Below are positions 37,387 to 46,111 of a stretch of DNA of 64,000 bases, in pieces. How positions within the stretch are numbered: position 1 is the first letter of the stretch; each line of letters starts with the position of its first letter. This DNA is from Flavobacterium sp. ASV13 (lineage in GTDB: Bacteria; Bacteroidota; Bacteroidia; Flavobacteriales; Flavobacteriaceae), in contig NZ_JQJY01000005.1 in NCBI RefSeq assembly GCF_000745775.1, forward strand, positions 186,001 to 250,000. Direction: 5' to 3'. The translations under genes and the position numbers were made by a program. A model generated the notes under the pieces. It saw nothing but the letters and a program-made list of their open reading frames with translations, had not been told where the DNA came from and ran no database searches.

Positions 37387-37720
37387 AATAAATCCATTTT
37401 AATCAACGCAAAAACCTCGACTTCGGAGAGCGTTTTCCAGCCCCCGGCAGGGCAAGTTGTTTTGAGCATCGGAAATCGTTTCGAGATGCTCAAAACACAA
37501 CTTGCCGTGTTCTGGCGAACACAAAAATCCGCCCTTCGGGACGGATTAAACGTAACAGGGAAAAACGGCTCGATGCCGTTCTGTTTAGTTTCCATTCTGT
37601 CGAGATGCTTCGCGTAAATCTGTTCATAAAAATCATTTGACAAAGTAAATAACTGCATGTGAGAATATTGTAATGAAACCACTGGACAAACTCTGCCTTT
37701 GAGTGCCAAACACTGCGACA
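37387..37720. other. Candidate origin of transfer (oriT)
   Basis: Next to mobA, in a G+C-rich non-coding stretch, there are three hairpins. The first pairs GGCAAGTTGTTTTGAGCATC (37451-37470) with 37485-37506, which is perfect but for a two-base bulge. The second is ATCCGCCCTTCGGGACGGAT (37527-37546). The third is AACGGC-TCGAT-GCCGTT (37564-37580). A long inverted repeat beside the relaxase genes with a nearby G+C-rich run is the usual look of an oriT. The nick site is not identifiable by eye. Frames on either strand here appear to be chance. Confidence 0.6.
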
Positions 37721-37860
37721 CATCAATAGGGAGCTAATTCAATCGCTTTATTTGCTTTATGGTTTTAATGCAGGTTATAAAAAATGTGTACAGGTAAACA
37801 AGAAAGGAGTATTTGGATACAGATATTTTGGAATAAAAGTAAAAGGTTTTAAAAGCGTAA

Positions 37861-37926
37861 AAATGTAAAAATGCAAAAGCATAAAAATGGTAAAGCAATT
37901 TGCCATTTGCAACGTTTACCATTTGC
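37861..37926. repeat. Short repeat cluster upstream of the ParA gene
   Basis: This A+T-rich stretch has near-tandem copies of AAAAATG(T/C)AAAA. It is followed by an inverted pair AATGGTAAA (37886-37894) / TTTACCATT (37915-37923) and a direct repeat CCATTTGC (37903 and 37919). It lies about 160 bases ahead of the traA-like gene and could be its control region or a partition-like site bound by the ParA system. Confidence 0.4.
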
Positions 37927-38083
37927 TAAAAATTATTATTCACAAAGCTGTAATGAAAGCAAACAACAATCAAGGAAATTTTCAAAAGGGGAATACAGGC
38001 ATACGGAAAACAGCTACTATTCAAATACACCAATATTCAAACCTGCCAAACAAGTAAAATGTGTAACAATAAATATTTAAAAA

Positions 38084-38839
38084 ATGAAAACCTTAAAAAT
38101 CAGTTTTTCAACGCCTAAGGGCGGTGTTGGAAAATCTACTATGACAGCACTACTTTCAAGTGTATTGCATTATCGTTTAGGATTTAATGTACTTGTAATG
38201 GATTGTGATTTTCCACAACACAGTTTAACCAATATGAGAGAAAGAGATTTAAAAACGATTATGCAGAATGACTACCATAAAAGAGCTGCAATGAAGTTGT
38301 ATCAAAGTATCAATAAAAAGGCATATCCGATTATCAGTTGTAAAGCGGAGGATGCCTTGTCAAAGGCTTTGGAATACGTAAATGAATCTGCACTGGAGCC
38401 TGATATAATTTTTTTTGACCTTCCGGGTACAGCCAATACAAAGGGTGTGCTTACTACCTTAAGAACAATGGATTTTATTTTTTCTCCAATCACTGCTGAC
38501 CGTCTGGTTATGGAAAGTACGTTGAGCTTTACTAAAGCTTTCCTTGGTTTGCCCGAAACAGATCAGAGTAATAAAGATCAAAAAATGTGGATGTTTTGGA
38601 ATCAGGTAGATGGTCGGGAGAAGACAGGAATATACGAGGCTTATCAAAGTGTTATTAACGAGCTTGATTTATCTGTAATGACCTCAAAAATAATGGATAG
38701 CAAACGTTTTAGGAAAGAAACGGATGATACACTCAACAGTGTATTTCGGTCAAGTTTGCTGCCTGCCGAACCACAGCTTATGAAAGCAACCAGAATGGAT
38801 TTGTTTGTCGAGGAGTTTTTAAAAGTTGTTAATCTCTAA
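38084..38839 (+). CDS. traA: ParA-family ATPase (TraA-like)
   Basis: A 251-residue ParA/MinD ATPase: deviant Walker A KGGVGKST (11-18), Walker A-prime VMDCDFPQHSLTN (about 38-50) and Walker B PDIIFFDLPGTAN (about 104-116). It is first of the transfer genes, as TraA is in CTnDOT-type elements. The role is not settled; it may position the ICE or its transfer machinery in the cell. It is 12 bases ahead of the DUF3408 gene, so they are one operon. No ParB gene is next to it. Confidence 0.85.
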   Translation: MKTLKISFSTPKGGVGKSTMTALLSSVLHYRLGFNVLVMDCDFPQHSLTNMRERDLKTIMQNDYHKRAAMKLYQSINKKAYPIISCKAEDALSKALEYVNESALEPDIIFFDLPGTANTKGVLTTLRTMDFIFSPITADRLVMESTLSFTKAFLGLPETDQSNKDQKMWMFWNQVDGREKTGIYEAYQSVINELDLSVMTSKIMDSKRFRKETDDTLNSVFRSSLLPAEPQLMKATRMDLFVEEFLKVVNL

Positions 38840-38851
38840 AAACACTTAAGG

Positions 38852-39256
38852 ATGTCCATAGATAAAAAAAGAAAAGACTTTGATAAACCTGCTGTTGATG
38901 AAGAGTTAATAATGAACATCATGAGTGGTAATAAGTCTTCTATTGTACCCGAAGCTAATCAGCAACAAGAAAAACAGAAGGAACCAAAACCAAAAGAAAA
39001 AGTCCGCATTGCTTCTTCAAAGAAGGTGGATTATGAGGAGATATTTATGGTCAATCGGTTTCCTTCAGGCCGTACCGGAAAGGTTGTTTACATACGTCCC
39101 GAATACCACGAAAGGTTAATCCGCATTGTGCAATTAACCAGGGAAGAAAAGACAACACTTTACTCCTATATAGACAACATCCTTGAACATCACTTTAAGG
39201 AGTTTGGGGATGATATTACTGATTATTTCAATGAACGTTTCAAACCTATTTTATAA
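38852..39256 (+). CDS. traB: DUF3408 conjugation protein (TraB-like)
   Basis: A 134-residue protein. The N-terminal half is charged and disordered (KEPKPKEKVRIASSKK); the C-terminal half is the DUF3408 domain, with VNRFPSGRTGKVVYIRPEYH and a helix ending DNILEHHFKEF. Its fold is predicted to be ribbon-helix-helix, so it may bind DNA and partner with the ParA-like protein, in the manner of a small centromere-binding protein. The gene is between the ParA and TraD genes with short gaps. Confidence 0.8.
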   Translation: MSIDKKRKDFDKPAVDEELIMNIMSGNKSSIVPEANQQQEKQKEPKPKEKVRIASSKKVDYEEIFMVNRFPSGRTGKVVYIRPEYHERLIRIVQLTREEKTTLYSYIDNILEHHFKEFGDDITDYFNERFKPIL

Positions 39257-39259
39257 GCT

Positions 39260-39892
39260 ATGGAAATTGTAATTGTGATATGCCTGCTGATAGTCATTGC
39301 ACTACTTGTACAGGACAAGGTTGTCATCAAAAAAAGTTCGGGGCAACAGACGAAACAGGAGAAGGTTAACCCAAACCTGCCGAATATTATGGGTCAGCCC
39401 AAGCCTACAACAAGCCTTTCAGCTCCAAACAGTGCCAATGAAAGCCAAATCGAGGAAATAGAGATAAATCCCGATAATTTAGACATTGAATACGACGAAA
39501 ATGAAAACGTAGGTGTTCAAATTCCGCAGGAAGAGCTGGACGAAGTTTTCAGTAATGTGCCTGATTTTGAACAGGAGGAGGAAGAATGGAACAGGTACGG
39601 AATATCCGCAGATGATGACAGTCTTGCCCAAGGGGTTACCTATGATGAACTAAGCTCCGTAGGGGCGTTACTCCAAAAAGAAAATTTGGTGCAAGCCCAA
39701 AAAGAAACGGCCATTGCGATAGTTCAAAAATTACAGGGTACTGAATTATTCAGCCTGCTGGAAAATTCCATTGAGGGTGCTTCAAGAAAAATAGCCATGC
39801 TGTTGGACAGCAGTCTCTCTGAAACTGGTTCCGGTTCTTCTACTCTGCGGAAAAATGATTTGGGTGATTTTGATATTGGGGAGTTTGTGTGA
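39260..39892 (+). CDS. traD: Conjugative transposon protein TraD-like
   Basis: A 210-residue protein with a single N-terminal membrane helix (about 2-18) and an acidic cytoplasmic region (EIEINPDNLDIEYDENEN, around 70-90), then a helical part from about 125. Position and layout match the TraD gene of Bacteroidota ICEs. The function in transfer is unknown. The traC gene of CTnDOT is not present here. The transfer operon is interrupted directly after this gene by the defence block. Confidence 0.7.
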   Translation: MEIVIVICLLIVIALLVQDKVVIKKSSGQQTKQEKVNPNLPNIMGQPKPTTSLSAPNSANESQIEEIEINPDNLDIEYDENENVGVQIPQEELDEVFSNVPDFEQEEEEWNRYGISADDDSLAQGVTYDELSSVGALLQKENLVQAQKETAIAIVQKLQGTELFSLLENSIEGASRKIAMLLDSSLSETGSGSSTLRKNDLGDFDIGEFV

Positions 39893-40261
39893 GCAAGCTT
39901 CCCTTTATTGTATTTTACGTCCTCGGTTTTTACTCTCCTGAATTAATTGCAAATGTGATTTAGCATTAGTAAGCAAATCTAAAATTGAAAAAATCTGCTA
40001 ATAACAGAAATATCTAATCAATGCATTTTTTAATGTAGCTAATATTGTAAATTCGCAATTGGTATAAGTGAAGAAGATACCGTCTCTCCATGGAGTCCTA
40101 ATGAATGCAACCTTCTGTAGAAACATTAACACAGATAGCTCAACACTAATGTAGACAATAAGAGTTGTCAAAATCAATTGAGTAACTTTAGCATTTTAGT
40201 GACTTGAAACGGTTTTGAAAAAAACTTTAAAAAATATAAAATTAGAAATATATACAACGAT
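39893..40261. other. Junction between traD and the defence block
   Basis: The 369-base gap is A+T-rich and has no supported gene. It contains a perfect palindrome CTCCATGGAG (40086-40095). A weak promoter-like TAACTTTA (40183-40190) lies about 70 bases before hsdM. This is where the A+T-rich cargo is inserted into the tra operon; no target-site duplication could be recognised. Confidence 0.4.
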
Positions 40262-41881
40262 ATGTTATCACAAGTAATAAAAAATAAAGTACAGCTTCTT
40301 TGGGACAGACTTTGGGCAGGAGGTCTATCCAATCCAATAACGGCGATTGATAATATCTCTTACCTTATCTTTATGAAACGTTTAGAGAAATTTCATCCCA
40401 AAGTTAATGATGATTACAAATGGAGTACTTACAATAATTTGGAAGGAATTGAACTCAAAAATAAAATTGAATCTGTATTTGGTTTTATTCAAAACGATTT
40501 GTCAAGAGAAGGCGAACCTTTTGCGATTGAGATGAAAAACGCACGGTTTGGAATAAATACACCTTCCTTATTGGAGGAAGTGGTAAAGATAATAGACGAT
40601 ATATTTTCTTTAGTAGAGGCAGAAGAAAAAAAAAATCAACACTTCCAAGACCTATTAGGAGATGTATACGAATATCTTTTGCGAGCAACAAATGAAGCTG
40701 GTAAAAATGGTCAATTTAGAACTCCAAGGCATATAATTCAAATGATGAGTGAACTTGTTAATCCCAATATAGACAATATAGATACAAAGATTTGTGATGT
40801 AACAAGTGGTAGCTCAGGCTTTCTAGTTGGCTCTTACCAATATATTCTTAAAGAAAACAGTAAAGTTGTTACCCTGGACGATGACAATCAATTAGAAAAA
40901 GGCCTGGACGGAGATAAACTAACGGCAAAAAAGAAAAAACAATTAAATGAGAGTGCATTTTATGGATTTGATATTGACGCTACGATGGTAAGGATTGGTA
41001 TGATGAATATGATGATGCACGGTATTGAAAAACCCCATATTATAAATCTGAATACTATATCTAGCGAATATGAAAATTTCTATTATACTGCAAGAAAGAA
41101 AAATTTCACGCAAGCTCAGATTTTGAAAGGAGAAGAAAAAGCATACTATGAAAAGATATTTCCGACCTTAGGGAAGGAAGAATTTTCATTTATCCTAGCA
41201 AATCCGCCTTTCGCCGCCAAAGTCAACAGTAAATCGATAAGTAAAAATTTAAATCGTATTTATGAAATAAAAGAAGACAAAGCACAATCACTACAAACTG
41301 AACTTTTATTTTTAGAACGTATTGTATATATGCTTAAAAAAAATGGAAAAGCTGCAGTAGTGATTCCTGAAGGAGTTTTATTTAATTCTGGAAAGGCTTA
41401 CAAGGCAACGCGGGAGATATTACTGAAAGATTGTGATTTAGAAGCTGTGGTATCTTTACCAAGTGGAGTATTCAATCCCTATACAGGTGTTAAAACTTCT
41501 ATTCTTTTATTTACCAAAAAACAGTCCGACTCAGATAAGTATCATACCAAAAAGGTTTGGTTTTATGGGATGGATTCAGATGGTTACACTTTGGATAATA
41601 GCAGGAGAAAAATTAAGAATGATTTTCCATTACCTGAGACTGTCAAGCAGTATAAAACGAAAGACGAAAAAAACAATCCACAAAAAGACCGTAAGCAGAA
41701 ACATTTTTACGTTCCTGTAAATAAAATTCAAGAGAATGGGTTTGAATTAAATTATAATCTATATAAAGAATTTGTTTTTGAAGAGATGCAGTACGAAGAG
41801 CCAGCAAAATTACTAAAGCAAGTTTTAAAAATTGAAGAAGAGTTGTTTAACTCTTTAAAACTATTAGAAAAAGAGTTTTAA
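40262..41881 (+). CDS. hsdM: Type I-like N6-adenine methyltransferase subunit HsdM
   Basis: A 539-residue HsdM-type protein. The helical HsdM_N domain (about 5-125) is followed by GQFRTPRHIIQMM (150-162). Next come the SAM-binding motif I, DVTSGSSGFLVG (179-190), and the catalytic NPPF (314-317). It methylates adenine in the sequence chosen by HsdS. Its stop overlaps the HsdS start (TAATG). Base composition is clearly more A+T-rich than the tra genes, pointing to later acquisition. In type I systems M and S work with HsdR, but no HsdR gene follows; an ATPase and an HNH nuclease take its place. Confidence 0.92.
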   Translation: MLSQVIKNKVQLLWDRLWAGGLSNPITAIDNISYLIFMKRLEKFHPKVNDDYKWSTYNNLEGIELKNKIESVFGFIQNDLSREGEPFAIEMKNARFGINTPSLLEEVVKIIDDIFSLVEAEEKKNQHFQDLLGDVYEYLLRATNEAGKNGQFRTPRHIIQMMSELVNPNIDNIDTKICDVTSGSSGFLVGSYQYILKENSKVVTLDDDNQLEKGLDGDKLTAKKKKQLNESAFYGFDIDATMVRIGMMNMMMHGIEKPHIINLNTISSEYENFYYTARKKNFTQAQILKGEEKAYYEKIFPTLGKEEFSFILANPPFAAKVNSKSISKNLNRIYEIKEDKAQSLQTELLFLERIVYMLKKNGKAAVVIPEGVLFNSGKAYKATREILLKDCDLEAVVSLPSGVFNPYTGVKTSILLFTKKQSDSDKYHTKKVWFYGMDSDGYTLDNSRRKIKNDFPLPETVKQYKTKDEKNNPQKDRKQKHFYVPVNKIQENGFELNYNLYKEFVFEEMQYEEPAKLLKQVLKIEEELFNSLKLLEKEF

Positions 41882-43290
41882 TGGATTATATTAATACAAC
41901 AATAGGAGAAATTGTAGAAAGTGCACAAACTGGGAAAACCCCTAACACGAAAGAGCCTCTATATTATGAAGGTGAGGTGCTTTGGGTAACTCCTACGGAT
42001 TTGCAAGGGCAACAATATATTTCAGATACAAACACCAAAATATCAGAATTAGCAATATTAGACAAACAAGTTTTTCTTCATATAGAGGACACTGTATTAA
42101 TAAGCTGTATTGGAGATATTGGTAAAACTGCAATAGTTAAAAAAGCAGCGGCAAGCAATCAACAAATTACCGGTATAAGAGTAAAGAACAATCTAATTCT
42201 TCCAAAGTTTTTCTACTACTGGATTATTAGAAATAAAGAATATCTAGGATATAAGGCTAATAAGGTAACTATCCCTATATTAAACAACACAAATCTTAAA
42301 AAACTCAATATTAGTTTTCCAAAAGATTTAGAGCTTCAAAGAAAAGTAGTGTCTCAGCTGGATAGTATTCAGTTTTATATCAATGAAAAAATTGAGATAA
42401 TTAAAATACTTGAAAAGCTAATCCACTCACTATATTTCCAAATTTTTGGAGATCCCGTAAATAATCAGAAAGGATTTAAGAAATTAACTATAAATCAAAT
42501 TTCTGATCCCAAGAGAGGTGTTACTCGAGGAATGGAAAATCCTGGTAATAATTTGGAAAATGGTTATCCCTATTTAACGACGAGTAATATTAAAGGTGGA
42601 GAGATAAAAATTAATAAAGAAAATTTTACAAGCCAAGAAATTCACGAAAAATTTAAGCGAAGTATATGTCAAACCGGGGATGTTATCCTTACTATCAGAG
42701 CTAGTATTGGTCAGGCTGCAGTTGTAACTGAAAGTTATAGTGGATATAATATTACTAGAGGCTTGGCAATAATACCGCTAAACCAAAGTGTTGTAAAACC
42801 CGCATATTTATTATGCACGATTCAAAGCAGAGGCTTCCAGTTCCTTATTCAAGGGAAGGTAAAAGGGACAACTTTTGCTCAACTTAATCTAGACAAACTT
42901 AAAGGATTCAAAATTCCTATTCCCGATCTTAAACTACAGGAAAAATTTCAATCTCATTATGATTTAGTTTCTGAATTGCGTTCTAACGTGGAAAAATCTT
43001 TAAAAATATTGCAGGACTTATTTCTGGTCATTCTCCATAATGCATTTAAGCCTGATGTTCAGATAGACGAAGAACCTATTTTTAAGGACTTGATTAAAAA
43101 ATTTACGGCCCAAGACTTACGTGGCAATAAACAAAGATTACAATACTTAATAAATCTTTTTGAGGAGCAAAATTTCGACGAGATTATGGATTATACTGAA
43201 ACAAGGGAAATCTTGTTTGAACTTATGGAAGAAGAAGAGATTATTCAAATCTTTGAAGAGGACCACAATCTTAAATTAAGGGTAAAATGA
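41881..43290 (+). CDS. hsdS: Specificity subunit HsdS with C-terminal extension
   Basis: A 469-residue HsdS: two target-recognition domains (about 1-150 and 190-345), each followed by a conserved helical spacer (LQRKVVSQLDSIQFYINEKI, and LQEKFQSHYDLVSELRSNVE). It selects the bipartite DNA site for HsdM. After the second spacer, the last about 85 residues (from near FKPDVQIDEE) are helical and acidic, ending with repeats of Glu (MEEEEIIQIFEED), and are not part of a usual HsdS. This tail could dock the ATPase encoded next, whose ATG overlaps the stop by four bases. Confidence 0.9.
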   Translation: MDYINTTIGEIVESAQTGKTPNTKEPLYYEGEVLWVTPTDLQGQQYISDTNTKISELAILDKQVFLHIEDTVLISCIGDIGKTAIVKKAAASNQQITGIRVKNNLILPKFFYYWIIRNKEYLGYKANKVTIPILNNTNLKKLNISFPKDLELQRKVVSQLDSIQFYINEKIEIIKILEKLIHSLYFQIFGDPVNNQKGFKKLTINQISDPKRGVTRGMENPGNNLENGYPYLTTSNIKGGEIKINKENFTSQEIHEKFKRSICQTGDVILTIRASIGQAAVVTESYSGYNITRGLAIIPLNQSVVKPAYLLCTIQSRGFQFLIQGKVKGTTFAQLNLDKLKGFKIPIPDLKLQEKFQSHYDLVSELRSNVEKSLKILQDLFLVILHNAFKPDVQIDEEPIFKDLIKKFTAQDLRGNKQRLQYLINLFEEQNFDEIMDYTETREILFELMEEEEIIQIFEEDHNLKLRVK

Positions 43291-44987
43291 AGCTAGTTAA
43301 ATTAACAATATTAGAAAAGTTCCGGAGCCTTGATGATATAAGAATAGAACAAGGCACAGAAAATTTTACTGTAATTTTTCGAGATGATGAACCTAATGAA
43401 GATTGGGTAAATTTTCATCCCTATTGTTTTGCAGGATTAAATGGAAGCGGAAAGTCCAATGTTTTGGAAGCGTTATCTAATATATTTTATCATCTAGAAT
43501 GTTGTACTATAGCTCCTGAGACATCAGAATTTCTACAAAATGATTTTAAGAAGGAGAAATCTGAACCTGTCGCATATGAATTAGAATATTTTATTATACC
43601 TCGAGAAGCAGACAAGAATGTCGAAAATTATCATAATGTGATTGTCAGAAAAGAGAAAGATAAATTACCTCAAATAAAAATTAAGGCTTTAGACCAAACG
43701 GAAGTCCCAATATTTATTGATATCTCTGACTCAATTCGAACATATCTACCAGAATTGGTCATCGGATATTCATCTGGAGAAAATGAAATATTAAGTTTGC
43801 CATTTATAAAATCTAGACTGCTTCAGCTGGATGAATACATTTATCATCTACGCAACAGAACTAGACTTGTATTAGATTATAAGTTAGAGGAGAAGCCTGA
43901 AAGTAGCTTAGTTTATATGGATTACCATATGAGTCAAGCTATACTCTTAGCTAATTTTCTATTGCAAAATGAAGATACAATCAAACCAATCAAAGAACAG
44001 TTAAATATTGACAAACTTCACAGTTTCAGGTTGGTCATAAATAATCACAAATTATATTACGAAAGTGAAGATCCGGGATTAGGATACTTGCTACCGTTAG
44101 TTGAAGAAACTTTAGATAAGCTACGTAAATGTGCTACTGCGAAGTTTACAAAGCCAGCAAATGACGAAAGAGGATATGAATATGAAGTTCTGGATTTTTA
44201 TTTTGATGAAAATAAGTTAACAAAAGAAAGTAACTTAAAAACATTGTTCCAGCAATATTTCGAATCACCATTACAGTTATTTAAGGCATTTCAGGTTCTC
44301 AATCTCCTAAATTTAAGGGTCGTGGATAAAGAGTTAAAGGATGAAGTATACAATTCTGAAAGTTTGTATGCGATGTATAAGATACCTTCTTTTAAACAAA
44401 AAGAACACGTATTTCACTTTAATCTATTTCGCTTAAAAAAGAAAAATTCGAACGACCAGATGCTCTTAAAAGCATTTTCTGATGGCGAGCATCAATTTTT
44501 ACATACTATGGGAATATGCTTGTTATTAGGTGATAAAAGCACATTGATGTTACTAGATGAGCCTGAAACACATTTTAATCCTGAGTGGCGTTCAGAATTT
44601 ATAAGTTTATTGAAAGATTGCTTAAATAAAAGTGGCACAAATCATTTAATGCGCGATATTTTAATTACTTCACATTCACCATTTATTATTTCAGATTGTT
44701 TTCCTGATAAGGTTATAGTATTTGATAGAGGTCATCAACCTCAAAATGCGCAGGACTTAGATATTGACACCTTTGGAACATCTGTAAATATCTTGACAAA
44801 TAAGATCTTCAAGCGAAAAAATACAATCGGAGAATATTCACTTAAAAAATTGAATGCATATAGGGAGAGATTTCTGCAAACAGATAACGTAGAGGGATTA
44901 ATTGAAGAATTAAATTCCGAACTAGGAGATTCAATAGAGAAAGTTTTATTAATAAAGGAAATGACAGACATAATTAAAAAAAGATGA
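43287..44987 (+). CDS. Restriction-associated SMC/ABC-type AAA ATPase (PtuA-like)
   Basis: A 566-residue ATPase: Walker A GLNGSGKS (50-57), an ABC-like signature FSDGEHQ (397-403), Walker B LMLLDEPETHF (420-430) and H-loop TSHSPF (H463). The middle 300 residues form the insert and coiled part. This is the SMC/Rad50-like ABC architecture found in PtuA of Septu, OLD and RloC proteins, and in proteins annotated as restriction-system-associated AAA family ATPases. ATP-driven sensing of DNA ends or intermediates is inferred. Both start and stop overlap neighbours by four bases, so it belongs to the same system as HsdM and HsdS. Confidence 0.85.
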   Translation: MKLVKLTILEKFRSLDDIRIEQGTENFTVIFRDDEPNEDWVNFHPYCFAGLNGSGKSNVLEALSNIFYHLECCTIAPETSEFLQNDFKKEKSEPVAYELEYFIIPREADKNVENYHNVIVRKEKDKLPQIKIKALDQTEVPIFIDISDSIRTYLPELVIGYSSGENEILSLPFIKSRLLQLDEYIYHLRNRTRLVLDYKLEEKPESSLVYMDYHMSQAILLANFLLQNEDTIKPIKEQLNIDKLHSFRLVINNHKLYYESEDPGLGYLLPLVEETLDKLRKCATAKFTKPANDERGYEYEVLDFYFDENKLTKESNLKTLFQQYFESPLQLFKAFQVLNLLNLRVVDKELKDEVYNSESLYAMYKIPSFKQKEHVFHFNLFRLKKKNSNDQMLLKAFSDGEHQFLHTMGICLLLGDKSTLMLLDEPETHFNPEWRSEFISLLKDCLNKSGTNHLMRDILITSHSPFIISDCFPDKVIVFDRGHQPQNAQDLDIDTFGTSVNILTNKIFKRKNTIGEYSLKKLNAYRERFLQTDNVEGLIEELNSELGDSIEKVLLIKEMTDIIKKR

Positions 44988-46021
44988 TAAGACCGTATGT
45001 TCATATTAATTCTAGGTTTCACAAAATTCAATCTTTTGTGAATCACTTATTTTTAGATGTTATATTTCGTGCTCCCTATATAGGTCAAGATATATTTGAC
45101 ATATCATTGGTGCTTCCGAAATATGCGCCGTTAATAAATGAAGTAAACCATGAATACTTACTTAACCCTATTAAGGAATGTTACAGTATTTGTAAAACAC
45201 TTTCCAAAGAAAATTTAAAAGCACTAAAAAGAGGGGTTCATCAAAATAATAAAATAAGATTACTTTGCAATGGCGATTTGGCTCCAATAGAATATTCTGA
45301 CATTGATATTATAAGTTCGCCTTTAAGCACACAAATCAAAATATTCTTTGATAAACTTTACGATGAAGCAGTGAACAAAGCAGTGTTCTATCATGAGTAT
45401 GGAAAGGTAGATGATTATTATAAAAGTCTTGTTGGTAAATCAAGAACCTGCCGATGCTGTGGAATAAATAAAGTTTTAATTAAATTTCATTCGAAAAGAA
45501 GTGCGTTAGATCATTATTTTCCGAGAAATTATTTTCCGTTTACATCTATTAATACAAATAACCTTTTGCCGATTTGTGATACATGTAATAGTAAATATAA
45601 GCTAGGAGAAAATACTATTTACGAAATTATAAAACGCAACAGTAGAATTATCTCTAAAACAAGAAAACGAACTTTTTATCCATTCAGTAAGATTAATCCA
45701 TATCCAAAAATTGATGTTGAGATTACACTTAACAAAGCACTTTCTGAGGATATGATTCCAAATGATATGAACATTAATTTGGTATCTATTGGATATGAAG
45801 AACAGGTCCAATCATGGGATAGACTTTTCGGAATAAAAGAAAATTATCTGGCCGAATGTTGCTCAGAGGAGATGTACATGTATTATGAAGAGCAATATGT
45901 AGCAGATCTAAATTTTGGAAAAACGCACAATGAATATATCGAAGCATTGGAGCGTAACAGAGTGGGTGACATGAATTTCTTAAAAGCAGCATTTTTAAAT
46001 GGAATTAATAACTACGTTTAA
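44984..46021 (+). CDS. HNH endonuclease (PtuB-like effector)
   Basis: A 345-residue protein with an HNH nuclease core: zinc Cys pair C156-x2-C159 (CRCCG), the DH at 176-177 (LDHYFPRNYFP), an Asn in NTNNLLP and the second Cys pair C198-x2-C201 followed by N202 (ICDTCNSKYKLG). The N-terminal 150 residues are helical and may bind the ATPase. Its ATG overlaps the ATPase stop by four bases. The pairing of an ABC-type ATPase with an HNH nuclease is that of Septu. As no HsdR is present, this is the likely DNA- or RNA-cutting part of the system. Confidence 0.85.
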   Translation: MIRPYVHINSRFHKIQSFVNHLFLDVIFRAPYIGQDIFDISLVLPKYAPLINEVNHEYLLNPIKECYSICKTLSKENLKALKRGVHQNNKIRLLCNGDLAPIEYSDIDIISSPLSTQIKIFFDKLYDEAVNKAVFYHEYGKVDDYYKSLVGKSRTCRCCGINKVLIKFHSKRSALDHYFPRNYFPFTSINTNNLLPICDTCNSKYKLGENTIYEIIKRNSRIISKTRKRTFYPFSKINPYPKIDVEITLNKALSEDMIPNDMNINLVSIGYEEQVQSWDRLFGIKENYLAECCSEEMYMYYEEQYVADLNFGKTHNEYIEALERNRVGDMNFLKAAFLNGINNYV

Positions 46022-46111
46022 CAATAAACTTATTTCACAAAAATATTATCTAAATTAATAAAATTATCTAATCTAAAAGATCTTTTTTCATCTTTAACGA
46101 ATGATATTATA

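Noticed and set aside
37439..37580. The hairpins next to mobA considered as a simple terminator
   Set aside because: The long arms, lack of a T-run and place beside the relaxosome genes fit an oriT better.
37871..38080. A 69-codon frame just before the ParA-like gene
   Set aside because: It lies in the repeat-rich control region, has no recognisable features, and its ATG is part of the repeat units.
40262..46021. Reading the locus as an ordinary type I restriction system
   Set aside because: HsdM and HsdS are typical, but no gene with HsdR helicase/nuclease motifs is present anywhere in the window.
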